Positions 10,843 through 17,734 of a DNA stretch of 42,989 nucleotides are shown here, one piece after another. The stretch is taken from NCBI GenBank assembly GCA_903881085.1, contig CAIRSA010000314.1:1-42989 (forward strand). Reading direction: 5' to 3'. Position 1 is the stretch's first letter; each line of letters opens with the position of its first letter. This stretch comes from an uncultured Acidobacteriia bacterium. GTDB lineage: Bacteria; Acidobacteriota; Terriglobia; Bryobacterales; Bryobacteraceae. The notes beneath the pieces were generated by a model. That model was not told the origin of the DNA and made no database searches. It worked only from the letters and a program-made list of their open reading frames with translations. Both the position numbers and the translations under genes were made by a program.

Positions 10843-11379
10843 CTATTTGGCGGCAGGTGCGGGAGCGCGGCCGGCGGTGGACGGAGGCACAATGCCCTTC
10901 AGGCGCAGATAAACGGCGGTGTAGCCGTATTCTTCGCTGGAATGGACCGTGTTGTATTCCAGCGTGGCCAGGCGCGAGCGCTGCATGCGGCCGTTGCCGA
11001 CCACTTCAGACGCGTTGGCTTCGGTGATGGATTCGAAGGCGGCGTCGCAGAGCGCGATGGAGGCTTTCATGGCCGCGGTGAGGTCAGCCTTGGCGGTCTT
11101 TTTCGCGGCGCTTTCGGGGCGCGTTTTGCCGCCTGCCATGGCGCAGAAGTTGCCCTGTGCATCGGCAATGTGGGCGATCAATTCACCGAACGTGCGGATG
11201 TCGGGGGTCGGCTTGAAGCCGTAGCTGTCTTCAGGCATGGCATCGGCCAGTTTCTGGAGGTTGCCTTTGGCATTGTTCCAGATGGTTTTGGCTTCGGCGA
11301 TGTGTGCGGATGGGGTTTGCGCCTGCAGCGATAGTGCTGCGAAAAGCGCGGTCATGGCGAAAAGAGTTGGTTTGTACAT
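10843..11379 (-). CDS. Exported DinB/YfiT-like four-helix protein
   Basis: A 178-residue protein with a signal peptide (about 1-20, 'MTALFAALSLQAQ') and a DinB-superfamily helical bundle: helix 1 with 'IWNNAKGNLQKLADAMPEDSY', 'FGELIAHIADAQGNF' (first metal-ligand His), and 'NTVHSSEEYGYTAVYLRL' (later His). DinB-like proteins usually bind a divalent metal through three His and often act as thiol-dependent transferases. Whether all three ligands are present here is unclear. The tail is Pro/Ala-rich. Secreted DinB-like proteins are common in Acidobacteria; no substrate can be inferred. Confidence 0.82.
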   Translation of the reverse strand: MYKPTLFAMTALFAALSLQAQTPSAHIAEAKTIWNNAKGNLQKLADAMPEDSYGFKPTPDIRTFGELIAHIADAQGNFCAMAGGKTRPESAAKKTAKADLTAAMKASIALCDAAFESITEANASEVVGNGRMQRSRLATLEYNTVHSSEEYGYTAVYLRLKGIVPPSTAGRAPAPAAK

Positions 11380-11432
11380 AGTGACCTGTCTATTTTAGCC
11401 GGTTGTGCGCGTCGTTCGGGCGGGATGTCGAA

Positions 11433-12221
11433 TCAGGGCCGCGCAATTCCCCGCTCACTCCCCCGCACAAACCGCACCAGATGCTCCGCGTGCGGCCCCT
11501 TCAACTCCGCCTCAATCCTGGCTAGCGCATCCTCTAACTTCAACTTCGACTTATACAGCAACTTATATGCCGCCTTAACCTCGTTCAATTCAGCCAAAGT
11601 AAACCCCGCCCGCCGCATCCCAATCGTATTCAACCCCACCGGTACAGCATCGAACCCGTGATAAGTAAAAAATGGCGGCAAATCCAGATTCACCCGCGAA
11701 TTCCCCGCTACCATCGCCAACCGGCCAATCTTCGAATACTGGTGCACCACCACGCCGCCCGAAATAAACGCCTGGTCCTCCACAGTGCAATAACCGGCCA
11801 CCAACGAACAACTGGCAATCACGGCATTGTTCCCCAAGATCGAGTTATGCGCAAAGTGCCCCGATGTCATGAAGAAGTTCCCGTCCCCGATCACCGTTTC
11901 CGTCTCCGGCTTCGTCCCGCGCGAAATCGAATAATGCTCGCGAATCTTGTTGTCATTGCCGATCCGCAAGTAGCTACGGTCCCCATGGAAAGCCTTGTCC
12001 AAAGGGTCCGTCCCTAAAGCCGTACAAGCCGAAATCTCGTTCCGGTCGCCCAACGTAGTCCACCGCTTCACAAACACGTACGGCTCCAGCAGACAGTCTG
12101 CGCCGATCACAACGTCACTCTCAACAACACAGAACTCTCCCACGCGAGTCTGCGCTCCAATCACGGCATCGGGGTGCACAACGGCCGTGCGGGCAATGTA
12201 GGCGGATGGATCGATAGGCAT
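11433..12221 (-). CDS. lpxA: UDP-N-acetylglucosamine acyltransferase LpxA
   Basis: A 262-residue trimeric left-handed beta-helix acyltransferase catalysing the first step of lipid A synthesis, 3-O-acylation of UDP-GlcNAc from hydroxyacyl-ACP. The N-terminus 'MPIDPSAYIARTAVVHPDA' and repeated hexapeptides ('VVIGADCLL', 'VIGDGNFFM') are typical. The catalytic His is in 'GHFAHNSILGNNAVI', and 'GVVVHQYSKIGRLAMV' plus 'DLPPFFTYHGFDAVPVGLN' match LpxA specifically. The length is exactly usual. The ATG at 12221 is chosen; an in-frame ATG at 12242 shares its CATG with the lpxD start. lpxA diverges from lpxD with a 19-bp gap instead of lying in the common lpxD-fabZ-lpxA order. Confidence 0.95.
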   Translation of the reverse strand: MPIDPSAYIARTAVVHPDAVIGAQTRVGEFCVVESDVVIGADCLLEPYVFVKRWTTLGDRNEISACTALGTDPLDKAFHGDRSYLRIGNDNKIREHYSISRGTKPETETVIGDGNFFMTSGHFAHNSILGNNAVIASCSLVAGYCTVEDQAFISGGVVVHQYSKIGRLAMVAGNSRVNLDLPPFFTYHGFDAVPVGLNTIGMRRAGFTLAELNEVKAAYKLLYKSKLKLEDALARIEAELKGPHAEHLVRFVRGSERGIARP

Positions 12222-12225
12222 TCCC

Positions 12226-12238
12226 TTGTATGATACAA
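12226..12238. promoter_or_regulatory. Symmetric palindrome / bidirectional -10 between lpxA and lpxD
   Basis: TTGTATGATACAA is a perfect 6-1-6 inverted repeat occupying the 19-bp gap between the two starts. Plus strand: TATGAT (12229-12234) is 6 nt from the lpxD ATG. Minus strand: TATCAT (12235-12230) is 8 nt from the lpxA ATG. Both genes could be transcribed, leaderless, from one symmetric -10 element; it could equally be a repressor site. Confidence 0.5.
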
Positions 12239-12240
12239 AC

Positions 12241-13269
12241 ATGCGTGTTCGTGAACTAGCCGCGTTTCTCGACGCAACCTTTGAGGGCGATGGCGAAAAG
12301 GAAATCGCCGGCGTCGCCATGCTCGAATCCGCTGGTGCCGGCGACCTGAGCTTCGTCTCCAATAAGAAGGCCGCGCTCCAATCCCACCGCTCAGCTGCGG
12401 GTTGCCTGCTCGTCGCCATGGATTTCCCCAACGACAGTTGCCGCACCATCATCCGCTCAGCGGACCCGCGCACCGCCTTCGCCCGCTGCCTGCTCCAGAT
12501 GCATCCCAAGCCCACGCCCGCGCCCTTTATCCATCCCACCGCCGTCATCCCGCCCACGGCGGTTATCGGCGATCAGGTCTCCATCGGGCCGTACTCCGTC
12601 ATCGGCGACGAAAGCCGCATCGGCTCCGGCACCCGCATCGGCTCCGGCTGCGCCATCGGCGCCAGAGTCCACATCGGCGAGAATGCTACGCTCCACTCCA
12701 ACGTAACCGTCTACGACGACATCGACATCGGCGACCGAACCATCCTCAACTCCGGCTGCGTCATCGGCGCCGACGGCTTCGGCTTCAACATGACCGGCGG
12801 CCGCTGGGAGAAGTTCCCGCAAGTCGGCCGCGTCTCCATCGGCAACGATGTCGAAATCGGCGCCAACTCCACCGTCGACCGCGCCGCACTCGGCGTCACC
12901 TGGATCGGCGACGGCACCAAGCTCGACAACATGGTCCACATCGGTCACAACTGCCGCGTCGGCAAGCATGTGGTGATCGCCGCACAAACAGGCTTCGCCG
13001 GTGGCGTAGTGATTGAGGACTATGCCATCATCGGAGGCCAGGTCGGCATCGGCGACAAGGCCCGCGTCGAATCCCGCGCCGTGCTCGGCTCTGGCGCCGG
13101 CGTGCTCACTTCAAAGGTTGTTCATGCGGGCTCTGTGATGTGGGGCACGCCCGCGCGCCCGCTGCGCGAACATCTCGAAAACCTCGCCAACGTTTCCCGC
13201 CTGCCCGCGCTGCGCAAGGAAGTGGAGACGCTCCGCGCCAGAATCATCGCGCTCGAAGAGAAAGAATAA
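12241..13269 (+). CDS. lpxD: UDP-3-O-acylglucosamine N-acyltransferase LpxD
   Basis: A 342-residue enzyme adding the amide-linked acyl chain to UDP-3-O-acyl-glucosamine in lipid A synthesis. The N-terminal uridine-binding domain is 'MRVRELAAFLDATFEGDGEK' with 'GAGDLSFVSNKKA' (about 30-50). The beta-helix has regular hexapeptides and the signature 'VIGADGFGFN', with the catalytic His in 'DNMVHIGHNCRVG'. The C-terminal helix ends 'RARIIALEEKE'. The ATG at 12241 fits the family N-terminus better than TTG 12226; no Shine-Dalgarno is visible, but TATGAT lies 6 nt upstream. The stop (TAATG) overlaps the start of the downstream P-loop gene, indicating translational coupling. Confidence 0.95.
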   Translation: MRVRELAAFLDATFEGDGEKEIAGVAMLESAGAGDLSFVSNKKAALQSHRSAAGCLLVAMDFPNDSCRTIIRSADPRTAFARCLLQMHPKPTPAPFIHPTAVIPPTAVIGDQVSIGPYSVIGDESRIGSGTRIGSGCAIGARVHIGENATLHSNVTVYDDIDIGDRTILNSGCVIGADGFGFNMTGGRWEKFPQVGRVSIGNDVEIGANSTVDRAALGVTWIGDGTKLDNMVHIGHNCRVGKHVVIAAQTGFAGGVVIEDYAIIGGQVGIGDKARVESRAVLGSGAGVLTSKVVHAGSVMWGTPARPLREHLENLANVSRLPALRKEVETLRARIIALEEKE

Positions 13270-13913
13270 TGCTCGTCATCGTGGGCGGTCATAGCCGCAA
13301 CATCGGCAAGACTTCGGTAGTCGAAGGCGTCATCCGCGCCCTGCCTGAGGCCGCCTGGGCCGCCGTCAAAATCACGCAGTATGGTCACGACGCCTGTGCC
13401 GCGGACGGCAAAGATTGCGAATGTGCGGCCCGTGACGATCATTTATTTGCCCTCACCGAAGAGCACGAACCCGGCACATCCGATAGCGGCCGCTACCTCG
13501 GCGCCGGAGCACGCCGCGCATTTTGGTTGCGCACAGCCGCAGGCGAACTCGGCCACGCCATCCCCGCATTGCGCGCCATCGTCGAAGACAATAAAAACGT
13601 GATCCTCGAATCCAACTCAGCGATGCAGTTCTTCACTCCCGATTTATACATTGTAGTACTCGATCCAACCATCGCCGACATGAAGGAATCCACCCGCCGC
13701 TACTTCGACCGCGCCAACGCCTTCGTCGTGATTGACCGTCCGCAAACACCGCTGCCGTGGCCTGGAATTCCGCAGCGCTGGTTCACCGGCAAGCCGCGAT
13801 TCCTCGCCCGCCCCCCCGCTTACGTCGACGCGGAGATGTCAGCATGGCTGCGCGTCACCATCGGCAATTGCACCGAACAAACTATCGTACCCACTGGCTG
13901 CGATTCAATCTGA
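13269..13913 (+). CDS. P-loop NTPase resembling MobB
   Basis: A 214-residue nucleotide-binding protein with a Walker A at 'GGHSRNIGKTS' (residues 6-16), a second strand 'WAAVKITQYGH', and 'VILESNSAMQFFTPDLYIVVLDP' (about 113-135), the strand-loop typical of MobB/FolC-adjacent P-loop proteins. Acidic/Cys-rich 'CAADGKDCECAARDDH' (39-54) lies where MobB-like proteins carry a variable loop. The ATG at 13269 shares its A with the lpxD TAA stop. Its 3' end overlaps the convergent kinase-like gene by 94 bp. No molybdenum-cofactor gene is nearby, so a Moco role is unproven; coupling to lpxD may hint at an envelope-linked role. Confidence 0.78.
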   Translation: MLVIVGGHSRNIGKTSVVEGVIRALPEAAWAAVKITQYGHDACAADGKDCECAARDDHLFALTEEHEPGTSDSGRYLGAGARRAFWLRTAAGELGHAIPALRAIVEDNKNVILESNSAMQFFTPDLYIVVLDPTIADMKESTRRYFDRANAFVVIDRPQTPLPWPGIPQRWFTGKPRFLARPPAYVDAEMSAWLRVTIGNCTEQTIVPTGCDSI

Positions 13914-14548
13914 ATCACTCCGCCATTGCTTTGTACAATCTGGCGCGCGCTGGCCAACGCCAGGCCGCATCCGGCCGGCACGTGCGTATTAAACGGCCGG
14001 AACCAATCTTCACTTACCGCCGCCGACCCTTCGGGAACACGCACGGAAAACTCCAGCATAATGGAGTTCTCCAATCGCTTCGACATCGCCTGAACCGGCG
14101 CCACTCGGTGCGACAACCGCCGCAGAAACAGATACAGCCCCAACGCCAGATGGTTCGCCTGATCCAGGTCAAACAGCACCGGAGGTATCGACTCATCCAT
14201 CGAATAAACAATGTCATCCCCAGTGGTGGAATCGCCTCCGGACACAATGCCTGTCAGAATCTCATTCCAATCGAGCAGCACGGGATGAAGTGTCGAAGCA
14301 GACAGAAAATGGATCGCATCCGACAGGATCCAATCCGTCTGCTGCAGCAACTCCTGCATCTTGTCGATCTGTTCCCGCGCCTTCGTATCGGTCACCGGCA
14401 CAATGAGATCGAGATAACACGAGATCGATTCCAGAGTGCTGAGCGGCTGCCGCACCTCATGCGCCAGCTGCGGCACCAGATCCCGCGCTGTGTATCCATC
14501 ACCGTGTTGCGCGTTCAAGTTGATTTGATCGAAATCCACCGTTGACAT
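13820..14548 (-). CDS. Degenerate histidine-kinase-like protein
   Basis: A 242-residue soluble protein with a clear dimerisation/phosphoacceptor box 'VPQLAHEVRQPLSTLES' (His30) and a C-terminal HATPase half showing an F-box-like 'DWFRPFNTHVPAG' and G2 'CGLALASARQIVQSNGG'. The N-box is not recognisable: the expected Asn-containing helix reads 'QANHLALGLYLFLRRLSH'. No DxGxG (G1) is seen, so ATP binding may be lost. There is no sensor or membrane domain and no response regulator beside it. AGGA lies 5 nt before the ATG and TATACT about 20 nt upstream. The last 94 bp overlap the MobB-like gene tail to tail. It could be a phosphotransfer or adaptor protein. Confidence 0.78.
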   Translation of the reverse strand: MSTVDFDQINLNAQHGDGYTARDLVPQLAHEVRQPLSTLESISCYLDLIVPVTDTKAREQIDKMQELLQQTDWILSDAIHFLSASTLHPVLLDWNEILTGIVSGGDSTTGDDIVYSMDESIPPVLFDLDQANHLALGLYLFLRRLSHRVAPVQAMSKRLENSIMLEFSVRVPEGSAAVSEDWFRPFNTHVPAGCGLALASARQIVQSNGGVIQIESQPVGTIVCSVQLPMVTRSHADISAST

Positions 14549-14651
14549 ATACTTCCTAAGTGTCCCTCAGTATAGCGCTTGCCGGGCCATGCAGTGGCAG
14601 CCCGAATGAGGTAATCTGATAGCAGCATAGTTTACAAGGTTTTAATAACAT

Positions 14652-15971
14652 ATGTCGGCAATCTCCAATCCGGCTCCATCGGCGCCTCAGCCAAACTCTC
14701 CAGTAGCCGCGCCGCAACTGCCCCCCGTAAAGAAACCGGGCTTCCCCTGGCAATGGGTGACGCTCGTGGCCTTGATCGTCGGCGCCTGGTTCGCCTACGA
14801 ATTCTGGTATTCGCCGCGCAAAGCGCAGCAAAACGCTGTCATCGCCGTGGCCCAAACCGCACCCGTCACCACGGGAACGCTCGCCCGTACCGTGCGCATC
14901 ACAGGCCAAACCGGCGCCAAGAATTACGCCAACGTCATCGCGCCCATGCTGCGCGGTCCCGAGGGCCGTGCGGCGCTGCTCTTATTGAAACTGGCCAAAG
15001 GTGGATCGCAAATTCACAAGGGCGACCTGCTCGCTCAGATCGACGCACAGGCCTCGCAAGATCACATCGACGATGTAACCGCCACCGTTCTGCAGGCCGA
15101 TGGCGACGTGAAAAAGCGGCGTGCTGAATTACTACTGAATACAGAGAGCCTGCTGCAAACCCTCCGCGCCAACAAGGCCGACATGGAAAAAGCCTCGCTC
15201 GATCTGAAGGCCGCCGAGGTGCGCACCGATGTGGAACGCGAGCTGCTGAAACTCTCCCTTCAGGAAGCAACCGCCCGATATGAGCAAGTTCAGCGCGACG
15301 TCGAAACGAGCAAAATCTCCCAGAAATCCGAACTGCGCATGCTTGAGATCACCAAGATCCGCCAGGAACGCCACCTCGGCCGCCATCAATCCGACATCCT
15401 TAAATTCACCATCAAATCCCCCATCGATGGTCTTGTGGTAATGCAGTCCATCTGGGGCGGCTCCGAACTACGCCAGATTCAAGAAGGCGATAACGTCTAC
15501 GCCGGCCAGCCCTTCATGAAGGTTGTGAACCCGGCCAGCATGCAGATCGAAGCCAACGTGAACCAGGCCGAAATCGGCGACTTCCGCGTGAACCAGCCCG
15601 CGGTGATTCGCCTCGACGCATTCCCGGGCATGGAGTTCCCCGGCAAGATCTATAGCATCGGCGCCCTGGCCGTCGGCGGCTGGCGGCAGAACTTCTTCAT
15701 CCGCAACGTGCCTATCCGCGTGGCCATTCAATCGAATGATCCGCACGTCATCCCCGACCTGAACGGCAGCGCCGAAGTGCTCATCGGCAAGACCGATAAC
15801 GCAACTCTCGTTCCCCTCGGCGCTGTGAAAGAAGAAGACAGCAAATTCTACGTTTCGGTAAAGCAGGCCACCGGCTTCGAAAAACGCGAAGTGAAACTCG
15901 GCCTGAAGAACGACACCCACGCCGCCGTCACCAGCGGCCTCAAGCCCGGCGAAGAAGTTCGCATGAACTAG
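14652..15971 (+). CDS. HlyD/RND-type periplasmic adaptor (membrane fusion) protein
   Basis: A 439-residue inner-membrane-anchored adaptor. It has a Pro-rich cytoplasmic N-terminus (1-30), one membrane segment (about 32-52, 'WVTLVALIVGAWFAYEFW'), a first barrel/lipoyl half with 'KGDLLAQIDAQASQD', a long alpha-helical hairpin (about 140-245, heptad-rich Lys/Glu/Leu), and a second lipoyl half 'FTIKSPIDGLVVMQ'. The beta-barrel carries 'GQPFMKVVNPASMQIEANVNQAEIGDFRVNQPA' elements, and the C-terminus 'GLKPGEEV' is typical. Such proteins bridge an inner-membrane ABC/RND/MFS pump to an outer-membrane channel. Here no pump or TolC gene is adjacent: only a DUF433 gene follows, 13 bp later. Confidence 0.88.
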   Translation: MSAISNPAPSAPQPNSPVAAPQLPPVKKPGFPWQWVTLVALIVGAWFAYEFWYSPRKAQQNAVIAVAQTAPVTTGTLARTVRITGQTGAKNYANVIAPMLRGPEGRAALLLLKLAKGGSQIHKGDLLAQIDAQASQDHIDDVTATVLQADGDVKKRRAELLLNTESLLQTLRANKADMEKASLDLKAAEVRTDVERELLKLSLQEATARYEQVQRDVETSKISQKSELRMLEITKIRQERHLGRHQSDILKFTIKSPIDGLVVMQSIWGGSELRQIQEGDNVYAGQPFMKVVNPASMQIEANVNQAEIGDFRVNQPAVIRLDAFPGMEFPGKIYSIGALAVGGWRQNFFIRNVPIRVAIQSNDPHVIPDLNGSAEVLIGKTDNATLVPLGAVKEEDSKFYVSVKQATGFEKREVKLGLKNDTHAAVTSGLKPGEEVRMN

Positions 15972-15984
15972 GGAAAGCAACGCA

Positions 15985-16299
15985 ATGGCTACTGAGCATA
16001 TCGAACAACGCGAGGAGGTCTACTATGTCACGGGAACTCGCATATCGCTTGCTTCGATCGTCTACTCGTTTCGGGAAGGCTGCTCACCAGAGACCATTCG
16101 CGAGGACTTCGAGGGGCTGACCCTGGCAAATGTTTACGGTGCGATTGCATACTATCTCGATAACCAGGCTGCAATTGACGCGTACTTATTGCAGCGCAAA
16201 TTTCACTGGGCCGAATTGGAGAGAAGTGGTGCTCCCCTGAGTCCGGATTTGTTGGCTCGGCTTGAAACTGTGCGCCGAGGCGTAGCGCTTCCTAACTAG
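15985..16299 (+). CDS. DUF433 domain protein (antitoxin-like)
   Basis: A 104-residue protein that matches DUF433 over residues 10-75: 'YYVTGTRISLASIVYSFREG', 'SPETIREDF', 'LTLANVYGAIAYYLDNQAAI'. DUF433 is a winged-helix-like domain often found as the antitoxin next to a PIN-like DUF5615 toxin. No such partner follows; 16300-16751 is non-coding. It is therefore an orphan antitoxin or a stand-alone regulator. It starts 13 bp after the adaptor gene and may be read from the same transcript. Confidence 0.85.
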   Translation: MATEHIEQREEVYYVTGTRISLASIVYSFREGCSPETIREDFEGLTLANVYGAIAYYLDNQAAIDAYLLQRKFHWAELERSGAPLSPDLLARLETVRRGVALPN

Positions 16300-16314
16300 C
16301 GGCTTCCACGTGGG

Positions 16315-16350
16315 GCAGGTTGGTAACCTGCGGCCGATTGGCAATCGGCC
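16315..16350. repeat. REP-like tandem hairpin element
   Basis: Two perfect adjacent hairpins: GCAGGTT/AACCTGC (16315-16331, 3-nt loop) and GGCCGATT/AATCGGCC (16332-16350, 3-nt loop), beginning 16 bp after a stop codon. The GGGCAGG..CCTGCGG core recurs at 23316-23338. It may also terminate transcription. A further small palindrome, CGAGTG-T-CACTCG, lies near 16443. Confidence 0.6.
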
Positions 16351-16500
16351 CATTGTGCTAAATCCGCCCACCGATGGATCAATGTTTGCCCAATGCGCCG
16401 ATCTTTGCGTGGAATGCTAGGTGCCCGATTCCCCGGATGGGGCGAGTGTCACTCGGCGCGCAGAATGCCGTCCTATCCCTCAACGGCTGATCTTGGAGTT

Positions 16501-16609
16501 CTTTGCGTCTTAGCGCCTTGGCGTGAGAAAAAGCAACCGGACCGAACCAGGGTCACACGGGTGCACGACGAACAAAGGCAGTCTCACGCCAAGACGCCAA
16601 GACGCGAAG
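16501..16609. repeat. Imperfect 28-bp inverted repeat in a 450-bp gene-free stretch
   Basis: Arms at 16501-16528 and 16582-16609 match at 25 of 28 positions (all three differences are G-U compatible). The arm core is a CTTGGCGTGAGA / TCTCACGCCAAG type sequence. The 53-bp centre shows no coding. This kind of arm recurs in many environmental bacterial genomes and may be a MITE or RNA stem. The whole gap 16300-16751 holds this, the REP hairpins and nothing else I can identify. Confidence 0.6.
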
Positions 16610-16751
16610 GTACTAGTGGAAAATGCGAGCATCGCTGCAACTTCGTCGTTGGCCGATCCGCCTGCCCAAATCCTTGCTTTTCAGTCCTTCGTCCAAGCCA
16701 GCGCCTTGATGTACAATGTTTTCGACCAAGCGATCGAAGCCAGGATACTCT

Positions 16752-17591
16752 ATGAAACGATTGCCCAAGCTCTTGCTTCACTTTTCCGCCGGCCTCCTCG
16801 TCCCTAACCTCCACGCTGGCGATTGCATGACCGAGTGCATGAATCGCCTCGGCTGCTTCAGCGGTGGCATGGGCACTCAAAACTGCGGTTACAACAACAG
16901 CCACGGCTTTGAAATGTGCGGCATTCAATGCAAAGGCGTCAACACACAAGCCTTCGGCGCCATCGCCTACAGCCTGAAGGAAAAGGTCTTCGGCTGGTCG
17001 AACGACAAACCCGACCAGGCCACCGCCGAGCGTGCCGCTATCCAATTTTGCGCCAAATCCGGGGGATCCAAGTGCGTCATCGAAGCCAGCTTCCACAACA
17101 CCTGCGGCGCCATCTCGACCGATGGCAAAGATGTTTTCTGGGGAACCCACGGCTCTAAATACAGCGCCGAACAACGAGCGCTCGCCGAATGTTCCAAGCC
17201 AGGCAAGAAGTGCACGGTGGAATCTTCGGTCTGCTCTTCGCCCGGTGCCAACGCAGGCTCCTCGCTCCCCAGCACGCCGCCCCAACCCAGGGCCACATCC
17301 TGGGGCGCCATCGCCTATAGCTCCGCCGAAATGAGCGCCGGCTATTCCCAGGGCAAGCCCGACCGAGCCGCAGCGGAAAAGGAAGCGATGTAAAAATGCG
17401 CCCAGCGCGGCAAGGCGTGCGTGCTCCACACTGCATTCAACAAGCAATGCGGAGCCCTCGCCGCCGACCGCAGCTTCACCGGCTGGGCCGTCTCCACAGA
17501 CCAGCGCCAGGCCCTGCAAAAAGCCCTCGACGATTGCCGCAAAGCCGGCGGCACAAGGTGCGCGCCGCACATCGCCTTCTGCTCATTTTGA
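16752..17591 (+). pseudogene. Secreted DUF4189 protein interrupted by an in-frame TAA
   Basis: The reading frame encodes a signal peptide (about 1-23), then Cys-rich DUF4189-type modules: 'FGAIAYSLKEKVFGWSNDKP' and its partner 'FHNTCGAIS', a Pro/Ser linker, and 'WGAIAYSSAEMSAGYSQGKP'. At codon 214 (17391-17393) a TAA interrupts the module, yet the same frame continues without a break to 17591 with exactly the expected rest: 'KCAQRGKACVLHTAF', 'NKQCGALA', 'GWAVSTDQRQALQKALDDC'. By alignment with the first module the stop replaces a Gln, consistent with CAA to TAA. The ATG 16752 is the second Met, preceding the signal peptide. Either a recent nonsense mutation, an assembly error, or a truncated but functional product. 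The family function is unknown. Confidence 0.75.
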
Positions 17592-17734
17592 GTGCTGTCA
17601 CATGCAGGACCATCCAGTCGCTGACCGAATGGTCGCAACATGCGGATTTCGTAGACGGCACGCCTGCCGCCTTCACCGGCCGGTCGAGGGAGTGCATCTC
17701 ATGCAAGCAGCAGCGCGCCGTTTTGTGACACTCT

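Noticed and set aside
13269..13913. Calling the P-loop gene mobB
   Set aside because: Walker A and overall fold fit, but no molybdopterin gene is near and the coupling is to lpxD, so the symbol is not justified.
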